The notes beneath the pieces are model-generated. The model saw only the letters and a program-made list of their open reading frames with translations, was not told the origin of the DNA and did no database searches. The position numbers and the translations under genes are program-made. From Amycolatopsis sp. 2-15 (lineage in GTDB: Bacteria; Actinomycetota; Actinomycetes; Mycobacteriales; Pseudonocardiaceae), in NCBI RefSeq assembly GCF_030285625.1, contig NZ_CP127294.1:4622501-4686500 (forward strand): a stretch of 64,000 bases of DNA, read 5' to 3'. Below, one piece after another: positions 51,972 to 60,875 of the stretch (position 1 is its first letter; each line of letters opens with the position of its first letter).

Positions 51972-53249
51972 GTGAGCGACGGGTACTCCGAGTACGACCG
52001 CGCCCGGGTGCTGGCCGAGGCACCCAAGGGCGCGGCGCTGGCCGGCGCGCGGCCGGACGGCCGCAGCGACTTCGCGCGCGACCGCGCCCGCGTGCTGCAT
52101 TCGGCCGCGCTGCGCCGGCTGGCGGGCAAGACGCAGGTGGTCGGCCCCGGCGAGGGGGCCGAGGTCAGCGGCGTGCCGCGCACGCGGCTCACGCACTCGC
52201 TGGAGGTCGCGCAGATCGGGCGCGGCATCGCCGAGGAGCTGGGCGCCGACCCGGACCTCGTCGACACGGCCGGGCTCGCGCACGACATCGGGCACCCGCC
52301 GTTCGGGCACAACGGCGAGCAGGCGCTCGACGACGTCGCCCAGGCGTGCGGCGGGTTCGAGGGCAACGCGCAGACGTTGCGCATCCTCACGCGCCTGGAA
52401 CCGAAGTCGCTCGACGAAGCCGGCGCGGCGGCGGGCCTCAACCTCACGCGCGCCTGCCTCGACGCGACCACGAAGTACCCGTGGCGGCGCCGGCCGGGGC
52501 AGCAGAAGTACGGCGTGTATGCCGACGACGTGCCCGTGTTCGAGTGGGTGCGCTCCCGGGCACCGGGCGAGCGGCGATGCCTCGAGGCCCAGATCATGGA
52601 CTGGTCCGACGACGTGGCCTACTCCGTCCACGACGTCGAGGACGGTGTACTGGCAGGACGCATCTCGCTGAGCGTGCTGGCGGATCCGGACGAACGCGCG
52701 GCCGTCGCGGAAGCCGCGGCGCGGCACTTCTCCACGCTGTCGGCGTCCACTTTGGAGGGCGCGGCCAAGGAGCTGCTCGACCTGCCCGTGGTGGCCGCCC
52801 TCGTCGGCACCGCCCCGGACGGCTCGCTGCGCGCCCAGGTGGCGTTGAAGCAGCTGACGAGCGAGCTCGTGGGCCGCTTCGCGTCCGCCGCGGTCACCGG
52901 CACCCGCAGCGTCTACGGCGAGGGCCCGCTGCTGCGCTACGGCGCCCGCCTCGCCGTCCCGGACCAGGTCGCGGCGGAGGTCGCGCTGCTCAAGGCCCTG
53001 GCTCTGCGCTATGTCATGAGCGACCGCCGCCGCCTCGCCATGCAGGACGGCCAGCGCGAGCTGATCGCGCAGCTGGTCGCCGCTCTCCTGCGCCGCGCCC
53101 CGGAGTCCCTGGACCCGCTCTTCGTGCCCCCGTGGCACGCCGCGGCCGACGACGCCGCGCGCCTGCGGGTGGTCGTCGACCAGGTTGCCTCGCTCACCGA
53201 CGCGCAGGCCCACGAATGGCACCGCTGGCACGTGGGGCGGCACGCCTGA
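51972..53249 (+). CDS. dgt: Deoxyguanosinetriphosphate triphosphohydrolase (dGTPase-like)
   Basis: Encodes 425 aa of the HD superfamily. The metal site is in [18 protein letters not shown] and [16 protein letters not shown] (His and the HD pair), with further ligands in [17 protein letters not shown]. These enzymes cleave dNTPs to nucleoside and triphosphate. In M. tuberculosis dgt lies next to dnaG; here 5 kb of other genes separate them. Confidence 0.94.
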   Translation: MSDGYSEYDRARVLAEAPKGAALAGARPDGRSDFARDRARVLHSAALRRLAGKTQVVGPGEGAEVSGVPRTRLTHSLEVAQIGRGIAEELGADPDLVDTAGLAHDIGHPPFGHNGEQALDDVAQACGGFEGNAQTLRILTRLEPKSLDEAGAAAGLNLTRACLDATTKYPWRRRPGQQKYGVYADDVPVFEWVRSRAPGERRCLEAQIMDWSDDVAYSVHDVEDGVLAGRISLSVLADPDERAAVAEAAARHFSTLSASTLEGAAKELLDLPVVAALVGTAPDGSLRAQVALKQLTSELVGRFASAAVTGTRSVYGEGPLLRYGARLAVPDQVAAEVALLKALALRYVMSDRRRLAMQDGQRELIAQLVAALLRRAPESLDPLFVPPWHAAADDAARLRVVVDQVASLTDAQAHEWHRWHVGRHA

Positions 53250-53466
53250 GCTCCCGCTCTCCCGACCACTCGTCTGCTGCCCACCCCGCCCCGATGCGGC
53301 GTTGGTTGCTCCATCCATGCCTCCGCCGCCACCCTCAACGGAGGCGCCGCGCGCACGTGCCCGATTCAGCGCACCGAACGCCGCATTAGGGTGCTTGAGG
53401 GGCAGAGCGGGGGGCGGCTGATCGGTTCGGTGCCGCCGGAACCACCCGGTCGGGTACGGTCGCCGC

Positions 53467-54555
53467 ATGGCCGTGGACAGCCACTTGGACTTCACGCTCG
53501 CCCTGGGACGCACCGCAGCGGCGGGTGGGGGTGACGCGTGTTTTTCGCCGTACTCCGCGGCCAGCGCGCTGGGCCTCGCGGCCCGGGCGGCGCGCGGGCG
53601 GACCGCCGAGGAGCTGCGAAAGCTCCTGGCCACCAGTGACGTCGACCTCGACGCGCACGCCATCGTGCTGCGCGACGCCTCGACGCTCGGCGATGAAGCC
53701 CAGCTGGCCGTCGCCAACACACTCTGGGCGTCCGACGCGATCACCGTCGAGAGTGCCTTCGTCGACGAGCTCGTCACCTGGCCCGGCGGCAAAGCCGAGA
53801 CCGCGCCCTTCACCACCGATCCCGAAGCCGCGCGCGGCCTGATCAACACCGACGTGGACCGGATCACCCACGGCCTGATCCCGGAGCTGCTGCCCTCGGG
53901 CACGATCAGCGCCGATACCCGCGCCAGCCTCGTCAACGCGCTATACCTCAAGACCGCCTGGCGCCACCCCTTCCCCGACGGCGCCACCGCCCCCGCGGAC
54001 TTCCACAGCCCCGGGGCCACCCGTCGGGTGCCGACCATGCACCTCGAAGAGACCGTCGGCTACCACCACGCCGGCGGCTGGCAGGTCGTGAGCCTGCCGG
54101 CGCAGGGCGGCGTCGAAGCCGTCGTCCTGCTCCCGGACGGCGATCTCGCACCCGCCGAGGCCGCGCTCGGCACCGCGAGCCTCAAGCAGCTCCTCGCCGG
54201 CCGGAAACGCCGCAAGGTGCGCCTCTCGCTGCCCCAGATCAAGCTCGACGTCCGCACCGACCTCGACGGTGCCCTGCGCGCCCTCGGCGTGCGCGAGGTG
54301 TTCACGCAGGACGCCGACCTCACCGGGCTCACCGCCACGCGGCCGCTGTGGGTCGACAGCGTGGTGCACCAGGCCGTGCTGCGCCTCGACGAGCAGGGTC
54401 TCGAAGGCGCGGCCGCCACGGCGATCCAGATGCGCACGCTGTCCCTGTCCACGGCCGAGCCGCTCGAAGTCGCGGTGGACCGGCCGTTCCTCCTGCTCGT
54501 CCGGCACGCCGGCACCGGCGCGGTGTACTTCTTCGCGCGGGTGGTGCGCCCGTAG
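53467..54555 (+). CDS. Serpin (serine protease inhibitor)
   Basis: Encodes 362 aa without a signal peptide, so probably cytosolic. Helix and sheet landmarks include ACFSPYSAASALGLAARAARG, LVNALYLKTAWRHPF and the C-terminal VAVDRPFLLLVRHAGTGAVYFFARV signature. The hinge DEQGLEGAAATA (308-319) has the small residues needed for loop insertion, so it is probably inhibitory. Counting from the hinge puts the scissile bond at L325-S326 (RTL-SLS); the loop is about 4 residues longer than in antitrypsin on the C-terminal side, so this is approximate. Confidence 0.92.
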   Translation: MAVDSHLDFTLALGRTAAAGGGDACFSPYSAASALGLAARAARGRTAEELRKLLATSDVDLDAHAIVLRDASTLGDEAQLAVANTLWASDAITVESAFVDELVTWPGGKAETAPFTTDPEAARGLINTDVDRITHGLIPELLPSGTISADTRASLVNALYLKTAWRHPFPDGATAPADFHSPGATRRVPTMHLEETVGYHHAGGWQVVSLPAQGGVEAVVLLPDGDLAPAEAALGTASLKQLLAGRKRRKVRLSLPQIKLDVRTDLDGALRALGVREVFTQDADLTGLTATRPLWVDSVVHQAVLRLDEQGLEGAAATAIQMRTLSLSTAEPLEVAVDRPFLLLVRHAGTGAVYFFARVVRP

Positions 54556-56387
54556 TGAGTCTTTTCCAACCGGAAGCGAGGACCGAGCTGATCCCCGCGG
54601 TTCCCGGGCCGTCCGAGCCCGCCGCCACGCCGAAGCCGCGCCCTTCGTGGGCCGACGCCGGCATCGTGGCGGCCTTCCTCGCGTTCGCGTTCATCCTGTA
54701 CGGCGGCCTCTGGGGCGACCTGGGCACGGGCTACCTGTGGAACAGCGCGTCGGACCAGAACCTGTGGGAGTGGTTCTTCGACGTCACCGCGAAATCCGTG
54801 CTGCACCTGCAGAACCCGCTGAACTCGGGCCTGCAGAACTACCCGCTCGGCGTGAACATGATGGCCAACACGGCCATGCTCGGCGTCGGGGTCCCGCTCA
54901 CGCCGATCACGCTCGCGTTCGGTCCCACGGTCACGTGGGCGATCGCGCTCACCGGCAGCCTCGCCGGCACCGCGGCCGCCTGGTATTGGGTGTTCTCGCG
55001 CCACCTCGTCCGGCACCGCGCGGCCGCGGCGATCGGCGGCGCGGTGGCCGGGTTCGCGCCGTCGATGATCTCGCACGGCAACGCGCACCCGAACTTCGTC
55101 GCGTGGTTCGTGCTGCCGTTCCTGGCGGTGAAGGTGATCCACCTGGCGCAGGGCCGAAAGCTCGTGCGCAACGGGATCTGGCTCGGCGTGCTCACCGCGT
55201 ACCAGATCTTCCTCGGCGAAGAGCCGCTGCTGATCTTCGCGCTGGGTTTCGTGATCTTCGCCGTCGCGTACCTCGCGTCGCGCCCGCGGGAGATCAAGGC
55301 GATGGTGCGCCCGCTGCTGCTCGGCGGCGGGCTCGCCGTGGTGATCACCGGCGTGCTGGTGGCTTTCCCGCTGTGGTGGCAGTTCTTCGGCCCGCAGAGC
55401 TACTCCGGCCTGGAGCACGGCCCGGTCGGCAACGACCTCGCCGCGTTCACGCGGTTCGCCACGCAGTCGGTCGCCGGCCAGCCCGACGCCGCGGCCGACG
55501 TGTCGATCAACCGCACCGAGGAGAACGCGTTCTTCGGCTGGCCGCTCATCGCGCTCATGGTCGTGGTGACGATCTGGCTGTGGCGCGAGGTCGTGGCGCG
55601 CTCGCTCGCGATCGCGATGTTCCTCATGGCCTGGCTGTCGATGGGTGTCGAGCTCATGGCCGTGCACGTGGACACGGGCGTGGCCGGGCCGTGGCAGCTG
55701 CTGGCCGACCTGCCGCTGTTCGAGTCGCTGCTGGAGTCGCGCCTGGCGATGGCGTGTGTGCCCGCGATCGGCGCGCTGCTGGCGATCGCCACCGAGCGCG
55801 TGTTCGCCACGGCCGAGACCCTGCCGGACCCGGAAGAGGGCCGGCCCCGGCTGCCCCTGCGCCTGCTCTGGGTGGGCGCGGTGATCGCCGTGCTTCTCCC
55901 GATCGCGCCGACGCAGCTGCTGGTCAAGGACCGCCCGCCCACGCCGGCCTTCTTCGCCGACGGCACCTGGCGCACCTTCGTCGCCCCCGGTGGCACGGTG
56001 GTGCCCGTGCCGTTGCCCGGCTCGGGCGAGTCCGAGCCGCTGCACTGGCAGATGGACGCCGGCCTGGGCTACGCGATGCCCGAGGGCTACTTCGTGGGCC
56101 CGAGCGGCCCGGACGACAAACGCGGCCGCTACGGCTCCTACCAGGTCCCCACGTCGACCCTGCTCGACCGCGTCCGCGACTCGGGCGAGGTCCAGCCCGT
56201 CACCGACGCCGACCGCGACCAGACGATCAAGGACCTGCGCTACTGGAACGCCAGCGTGCTCGTCCTCATCCCGCGCGAACACGCCGACGCCTACCGCGCC
56301 ACCGTCGAGATGCTGCTGCGCAAGCCCGCGCAGTTCGTGGACGGGGTGTGGGTCTGGGACGTGCGTGCGATCACGGCCCACGGTTAG
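54555..56387 (+). CDS. GT-C-like multi-pass membrane glycosyltransferase candidate
   Basis: Encodes 610 aa. About twelve membrane helices precede a C-terminal soluble domain of about 130 residues. The first external loop contains SASDQNLWEWFF, which resembles the acidic motif of GT-C glycosyltransferases that use lipid-linked sugars. No specific family can be assigned. The GTG at 54555 shares one base with the serpin stop (TAGTG), so the two genes are coupled. Why a serpin would be coupled to this is unclear. Confidence 0.7.
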   Translation: MSLFQPEARTELIPAVPGPSEPAATPKPRPSWADAGIVAAFLAFAFILYGGLWGDLGTGYLWNSASDQNLWEWFFDVTAKSVLHLQNPLNSGLQNYPLGVNMMANTAMLGVGVPLTPITLAFGPTVTWAIALTGSLAGTAAAWYWVFSRHLVRHRAAAAIGGAVAGFAPSMISHGNAHPNFVAWFVLPFLAVKVIHLAQGRKLVRNGIWLGVLTAYQIFLGEEPLLIFALGFVIFAVAYLASRPREIKAMVRPLLLGGGLAVVITGVLVAFPLWWQFFGPQSYSGLEHGPVGNDLAAFTRFATQSVAGQPDAAADVSINRTEENAFFGWPLIALMVVVTIWLWREVVARSLAIAMFLMAWLSMGVELMAVHVDTGVAGPWQLLADLPLFESLLESRLAMACVPAIGALLAIATERVFATAETLPDPEEGRPRLPLRLLWVGAVIAVLLPIAPTQLLVKDRPPTPAFFADGTWRTFVAPGGTVVPVPLPGSGESEPLHWQMDAGLGYAMPEGYFVGPSGPDDKRGRYGSYQVPTSTLLDRVRDSGEVQPVTDADRDQTIKDLRYWNASVLVLIPREHADAYRATVEMLLRKPAQFVDGVWVWDVRAITAHG

Positions 56388-56390
56388 CGG

Positions 56391-56759
56391 ATGCCTCGGT
56401 ACCCGTGCCCGTGTTGTGGACACCTCGTGTTCGAGGAGCAGCCGGGCTCCCACGCGATCTGCGCCGTGTGCTTCTGGGAAGACGACGCGATCCAGCTGCG
56501 GTGGCCTGACTGGAGCGGCGGCGCGAATCGCCCGTCGCTGATCGAGTCGCAGCACGCCTACGCCGAACTCGGTGCGATGGAGGGCCGCTTCACCGGCCTC
56601 GTTGGCACAGCGGCCGCGTCCGGACCTGTCGACGACGGCTGGCGTCTCCTCAATCTCGCCGTCGACAACCTCGAGCTTCGGGGCGACCACGGGGCGCCCT
56701 GGCCGGCCGATGGCACCCGGCTCTACTGGTGGCGGCCGAACTGCTGGCGTCGAAGCTGA
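56391..56759 (+). CDS. CPCC-family cysteine-rich protein
   Basis: Encodes 122 aa. The N-terminus RYPCPCCGHLVFEEQPGSHAICAVCFWEDDAIQL is the CPCC domain, with five cysteines that could bind zinc. The rest is mostly uncharacterised but conserved in this family (SLIESQHAYAELGAME). Starts 3 nt after the GT-C-like gene. Function unknown; some CPCC proteins are found near polymorphic toxin genes. Confidence 0.88.
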   Translation: MPRYPCPCCGHLVFEEQPGSHAICAVCFWEDDAIQLRWPDWSGGANRPSLIESQHAYAELGAMEGRFTGLVGTAAASGPVDDGWRLLNLAVDNLELRGDHGAPWPADGTRLYWWRPNCWRRS

Positions 56760-56767
56760 CGCTCAGC

Positions 56768-56794
56768 TGTCACACCCGAGGCGTCCGTCTCGTT
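56768..56794 (+). promoter_or_regulatory. Candidate ECF41 sigma promoter of the AhpD-like gene
   Basis: TGTCACA (56768-56774) and CGTT (56791-56794) are 16 nt apart. The known ECF41 consensus is TGTCACA and CGTC with about this spacing. The site is 32 nt before the ATG of the carboxymuconolactone decarboxylase-like gene, and the ECF41 gene ends just downstream of it. Confidence 0.65.
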
Positions 56795-56826
56795 CCTCCG
56801 TCAGCACCGACGAAGAGGAGACGACC

Positions 56827-57393
56827 ATGCCCCGCATCCCGGCGAAGCGCACCACCGAGGCCGGCCCGCTGCTGAAGCTGTTCTACCGGTTCGCCGGGAA
56901 GCGCTTCGGCGCCGTGCCCGAGCCGATGGCCGTGGTGGCCCACCACCCGGGCCTGCTGCGCGCGGCCGTGGTCCACGAGCTGATGGCCGAGAAGGCGTCG
57001 AAGCGGCTGCCCGCCGACGTGCGCGAGCTGGCGGTGTACCGCGTCGCCACGCGGATCGGGTGCTCGTGGTGCGTGGACTTCGGCACGATGCTGCAGCGCC
57101 ACGACGGCCTCGACATCGAGCGGCTGCGCCACATCGACGACTACGCGACCTCGCCCGCGTTCTCGCGCGCCGAGCGGCTGGCCGTGGCCTACGCCGACGC
57201 GATGTCCGGCGCGCAGGTGAGCGTGACCGACGAGCAGGTGGCCGAGCTGGAAGCCGAGTTCGGCCGCGCCGGCGTGCTGGAGCTGAGCTACCAGATCGCG
57301 CTCGAGAACTCCCGCGCGCGCATGAACAGCGCGCTCGGCATCGTCGACCAGGGCTTCACCTCGGGCGACGCGTGCCAGGTGCCGTTGCCGTGA
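56827..57393 (+). CDS. Carboxymuconolactone decarboxylase/AhpD-like protein
   Basis: Encodes 188 aa. The redox motif C79-S-W-C82 within RIGCSWCVDFG and a downstream Asp/Glu-rich helix identify the AhpD/CMD fold, so it may be a peroxidase- or reductase-like protein. It is the usual partner gene of ECF41 sigma factors. The ATG at 56827 is preceded by GAAGAGGAG. It is convergent with the sigma gene, which ends 5 nt away. Confidence 0.92.
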   Translation: MPRIPAKRTTEAGPLLKLFYRFAGKRFGAVPEPMAVVAHHPGLLRAAVVHELMAEKASKRLPADVRELAVYRVATRIGCSWCVDFGTMLQRHDGLDIERLRHIDDYATSPAFSRAERLAVAYADAMSGAQVSVTDEQVAELEAEFGRAGVLELSYQIALENSRARMNSALGIVDQGFTSGDACQVPLP

Positions 57394-57397
57394 CCGG

Positions 57398-58336
57398 TCA
57401 GGCGGGGCGCGTGATGTGCGTGAGCTTGTCGGGGTTCACGATGTCGTAGATGGCCACGATGCGGCCGTCGCGCAGGCTCATGGACTGGACATGCTCGTCG
57501 ACGGAGAGGAACCCGTCGTGCCCGGGCATCGGCGGGAGCCACAGGCCGAGGTCGCCGTTGACGAGGATCGGCGCGCCACGGCTGATCACGCCGGGCTCGT
57601 ACTTCCGGATCAGGCCCAGGAAGAAGCGCGACAGCTTGTCGGCGCCCACCATGATCTGGCGTGTGGTGCGGCCCTTGCCGTCGGAGTCGCCGATGAGCAC
57701 GACGTCCGGGTGCAGCACCTCGGCCATCGCCCGGATGTCGCCCGCCAGCAGCGCGGTCACGAACTTCTCCAGCACCTGCTGCTGCTCCGTCAGCTCGGCG
57801 CGCGGCGGCGGGTCGGCGCTCTCGAGCGCGCGCCGCGCCCGAGAGCCGTGCTGGCGGGCGGCGTCGGGTGAGCAGCCGAGGATGCCGGCGATCTCGGCGA
57901 ACGGCACGGAGAACGCGTCGTGCAGCACGAACGCGACGCGCTGCTCGGGCGTGAGCTTGTCCAGCACCACGAGCGCGGCCATGCGGATGCCGTCGTCGCG
58001 CACCGCGGCTTCGAGCGGGTCCTCGCTCACCGGCGCGCCGAACGGCGTCACGATCGGTTCGGGCAGCCACTGGCCCACGTACTGCTCGCGCCGCGCCGGC
58101 GCCGAACGCAAGCGGTCGAGGCAGATGCGGCCGACGACGGTGGTCAGCCAGGCCCGCAGGTCGCGGATGCCGGCGCGCCCGGCCTCGTCGAGTGAGGCCA
58201 GGCGCAGCCACGCTTCCTGAACGGCGTCCTCCGCGTCCGCGCGGGTGCTCGTGAGCCGGTACGCCACCCCGACGAGGTGCCCGCGGTGGGCGGCGAACTG
58301 CGTCGCATAGTCGTCCAATGCGGTCGTTGTGCCCAT
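57398..58336 (-). CDS. ECF41-type RNA polymerase sigma factor with SnoaL-like C-terminus
   Basis: Encodes 312 aa. Region 2 (RLTSTRADAEDAVQEAWLRLA, then DLRAWLTTVVGRICLDRLR) and region 4 (LDKLTPEQRVAFVLHDAFSVPFAEIAGILGCSPDAARQHGSRAR) are followed by an NTF2-like domain. That domain has DSDGKG in place of the DGGGK motif and a conserved NPDKL near the C-terminus, both marks of ECF41. These act as intramolecular regulators instead of an anti-sigma factor. The ATG at 58336 is 43 bp from divergent dnaG. Confidence 0.94.
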   Translation of the reverse strand: MGTTTALDDYATQFAAHRGHLVGVAYRLTSTRADAEDAVQEAWLRLASLDEAGRAGIRDLRAWLTTVVGRICLDRLRSAPARREQYVGQWLPEPIVTPFGAPVSEDPLEAAVRDDGIRMAALVVLDKLTPEQRVAFVLHDAFSVPFAEIAGILGCSPDAARQHGSRARRALESADPPPRAELTEQQQVLEKFVTALLAGDIRAMAEVLHPDVVLIGDSDGKGRTTRQIMVGADKLSRFFLGLIRKYEPGVISRGAPILVNGDLGLWLPPMPGHDGFLSVDEHVQSMSLRDGRIVAIYDIVNPDKLTHITRPA

Positions 58337-58379
58337 GAGGCCGAGTGTGCCGCAAAGCCACCGGGGAGGGAGAACTATT

Positions 58380-60299
58380 GTGGAGACCGTGGCAGGACGG
58401 ATTCGGGAGAGCGACATCGCGGAGGTGCGTGAGCGCAACCGGATCGACGAGGTCGTGGGGGAGTACGTCGCGCTGCGGCGGGCCGGGGGCGGCAGCCTGA
58501 AAGGGCTGTGCCCGTTCCACAACGAGAAGACCCCGTCGTTCAACGTGCGCCCCACTCACGGCACGTTCCACTGCTTCGGCTGTGGCGAGGGCGGCGACGT
58601 CATCAAGTTCATCCAGAAGATCGACCTCGTCTCGTTCGTCGAGGCGGTCGAGCGGCTGGCGGACCGCGTCGGCATCCGGCTGAACTACGAGGGCGGCGGC
58701 GGGAGTGTGCAGCGCGACCGCGGCACGCGCGCGCGGCTCATCGAAGCGCACCGGGCGGCGAGCGAGTTCTACATCGAGCAGCTGGTGACCGACGAGGCCC
58801 GCACCGCGCGTGACTTCCTCTCCGAGCGCGGGTTCGACGCCGCCGCGGCCAAGCAGTTCGGCTGCGGTTACGCCCCGGGCGGCTGGGACAAGCTCACGAA
58901 GCACCTGCTCAACCGCGGGTTCGAGGTCAAGGAGCTGCTCGCGGCCGGGTTGTCCAAGGAGGGCCAGCGCGGCCCGATGGACCGCTTCCACCGGCGGCTG
59001 GTGTGGCCGATCCGCGACGTCGGCAACGACGTGGTGGGTTTCGGCGCGCGGCGGCTGTTCGACGACGACCGCATCGAGGCGAAGTACCTCAACACCTCCG
59101 AGACGCAGATCTACAAGAAGTCGCAGGTCATGTTCGGCCTCGACCAGGCCAAGCGCGAGATCGCGAAGCGCCACCAGGTCGTGGTGGTCGAGGGCTACAC
59201 CGACGTGATGGCGATGCACGCGTCCGGCGTGCCGACGGCCGTCGCGTCGTCGGGCACGGCGTTCGGCGAAGACCACATGAAGGTGCTGCGCCGGCTGATG
59301 ATGGACGACGACGCCTTCCGCGGCGAGATCATCTTCACCTTCGACGGCGACGCGGCGGGCCAGAAGGCCGCGCTGAAGGCGTTCGAGGGCGACCAGACCT
59401 TCGCCGGGCAGACCTACATCGCGGTGGCGCCCGACGGCATGGACCCGTGCGAGCTGCGCATCGCGAAGGGCGACGCGGCCGTGAAGGATCTCGTCGCGCG
59501 CCGGACGCCGCTGTTCGAGTTCGTGATCAAGAGCACGCTCAAGCAGTTCGACCTCGACTCGGTCGACGGCCAGGTCTCGGCGCTGCAGAAGACCGTGCCG
59601 ATGGTCGCGGCCATCAAGGACCGCGCGAGCCGCGACGGGTACGCGTCCAAGCTCGCCTGGTGGGTCGGCTGGCAGGACGTGGCGCAGGTCGTGAACCGCG
59701 TGCGCGGCGCCGCCGGGGCCACCGCCAAGCGCGGCGGCCAGACGCCGCAGCTGCGTCAGCCCGCGTCCCGGCAGGCGCCCGCGCCCGAGCCGGAGAAGCA
59801 GGACCTGCCGCGGCCCGCACCGGGCGACCCGCGGTTCATGGGCCAGCGCGAGGCGCTCAAGGCCGCGCTGCAGCAGCCCGCCGTCGCCGGGCCGGAGTAC
59901 GACTCGCTGCCGGAGGAGGCGTTCACGCACCCCGTGTACGTCGCCGTGCACCTGGCGTTGCTGAAGGCCGGCGGCGCCGCGTCGGGGCTCACCGGCTCGG
60001 CCCTGCTCGACGCCGCGAGGCAGCACTGTCCGGAAGGGACGGTGCGGCGCGTGCTGAGCGAGCTGGCCGTGGAACCGTTGCGCGCCTTGGGTGAAGTGGA
60101 CTCGCGCTACATCTCCGGCGTGCTCGCGGGGGTGCAGGAAAGCCTCGTCGGCCGGCAGATCGGCGAGATCAAGTCGAAGCTGCAACGGCTTTCGCCGGTC
60201 GAAGCGCCCGACGATTACCGCGCGCTGTTCGGCGACCTCGTGGCGCTGGAGCAGTACCGCAAGTCGCTGCGCGAGCAGGCCGCGTCCGGATGGGACTGA
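58380..60299 (+). CDS. dnaG: DNA primase DnaG
   Basis: Encodes 639 aa. The zinc finger has C44, H47, C65 and C68 (GLCPFHNEK ... FHCFGCGEGGD). The TOPRIM domain contains VVEGYTDVMAMHASG and FDGDAAGQKAA. The C-terminal helicase-binding domain is present. It makes RNA primers at the replication fork. I chose GTG 58380 with GGGAGGGAG about 10 nt upstream; GTG 58389 would give the usual MAGRIRESDI start. Confidence 0.96.
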   Translation: METVAGRIRESDIAEVRERNRIDEVVGEYVALRRAGGGSLKGLCPFHNEKTPSFNVRPTHGTFHCFGCGEGGDVIKFIQKIDLVSFVEAVERLADRVGIRLNYEGGGGSVQRDRGTRARLIEAHRAASEFYIEQLVTDEARTARDFLSERGFDAAAAKQFGCGYAPGGWDKLTKHLLNRGFEVKELLAAGLSKEGQRGPMDRFHRRLVWPIRDVGNDVVGFGARRLFDDDRIEAKYLNTSETQIYKKSQVMFGLDQAKREIAKRHQVVVVEGYTDVMAMHASGVPTAVASSGTAFGEDHMKVLRRLMMDDDAFRGEIIFTFDGDAAGQKAALKAFEGDQTFAGQTYIAVAPDGMDPCELRIAKGDAAVKDLVARRTPLFEFVIKSTLKQFDLDSVDGQVSALQKTVPMVAAIKDRASRDGYASKLAWWVGWQDVAQVVNRVRGAAGATAKRGGQTPQLRQPASRQAPAPEPEKQDLPRPAPGDPRFMGQREALKAALQQPAVAGPEYDSLPEEAFTHPVYVAVHLALLKAGGAASGLTGSALLDAARQHCPEGTVRRVLSELAVEPLRALGEVDSRYISGVLAGVQESLVGRQIGEIKSKLQRLSPVEAPDDYRALFGDLVALEQYRKSLREQAASGWD

Positions 60300-60300
60300 C

Positions 60301-60822
60301 ATGGGCTGGCTGAACCGTCTGATGGGCGGGGGACTTCCCGCGGACTTCCCGGGCGAGCTCGCTCCGGGCGAGAACGTGATCGCGGTCGCGGGTGTCGAGG
60401 GTGGCGGCGAGCTCGTGGTGACCAGCCTGGGCTTGTGGGTCCCGTCCGAGGGCGGACCCCGGCGCGTCTTCTGGCACCTCGTGGCCAAGGCCGCGTGGGG
60501 CGAGGGTGTCTTCGAGCTCACGGAGTCCGAGGAGACCGGGAAGGTCGGCGCCGTGATGGTGGTCGTCGACCGCCCACCCGTGCGGTTCCGGCTGCCGGCG
60601 CCGGGCAAGGTGCCGCCGCAGGTGCGCCTGCGCGTCGACGGCTCCGTGCGCTCGCGCCACCGCCACGACTTCGGCACCGGCGGCGCGTGGTTCGTGCAGC
60701 GCAAGGTCCCCGGCCGCGACGGCACGGTGCTCCAGGTGCGTCCCGATCCGGGCACCGACCCGGCGCTGGTGGAGGCGATCGCGGGGGAAGTCGCCGAGAA
60801 GCTGGCCAACCCCGGGGAGTGA
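60301..60822 (+). CDS. Hypothetical protein downstream of dnaG
   Basis: Encodes 173 aa, unrecognised. The sequence is rich in beta strands (ELVVTSLGLWVPSEGGPRRVFWHLVAKAAW and GAVMVVVDRPPVRFRLPAPGK) and ends with a helix (DPALVEAIAGEVAEKLANPGE). There is no signal peptide or membrane helix. It starts 1 nt after the dnaG stop and is surely co-transcribed, suggesting a cytosolic role shared with that gene or simple clustering. Confidence 0.85.
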   Translation: MGWLNRLMGGGLPADFPGELAPGENVIAVAGVEGGGELVVTSLGLWVPSEGGPRRVFWHLVAKAAWGEGVFELTESEETGKVGAVMVVVDRPPVRFRLPAPGKVPPQVRLRVDGSVRSRHRHDFGTGGAWFVQRKVPGRDGTVLQVRPDPGTDPALVEAIAGEVAEKLANPGE

Positions 60823-60825
60823 GCA

Positions 60826-60852
60826 GTACGCTCGTACTCAGTACGGGCGTAC
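60826..60852. promoter_or_regulatory. Two palindromes ahead of the methyltransferase gene
   Basis: GTACGCTCGTAC (60826-60837) and GTACGGGCGTAC (60841-60852) are both GTACG-N2-CGTAC palindromes, with centres 15 bp apart. They lie 24-50 bp before the ATG at 60876 and immediately after the hypothetical gene's stop. An operator for an unknown repressor is likely. Confidence 0.6.
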
Positions 60853-60875
60853 GGTTTAGCTTTCGGGAGGCTCGC

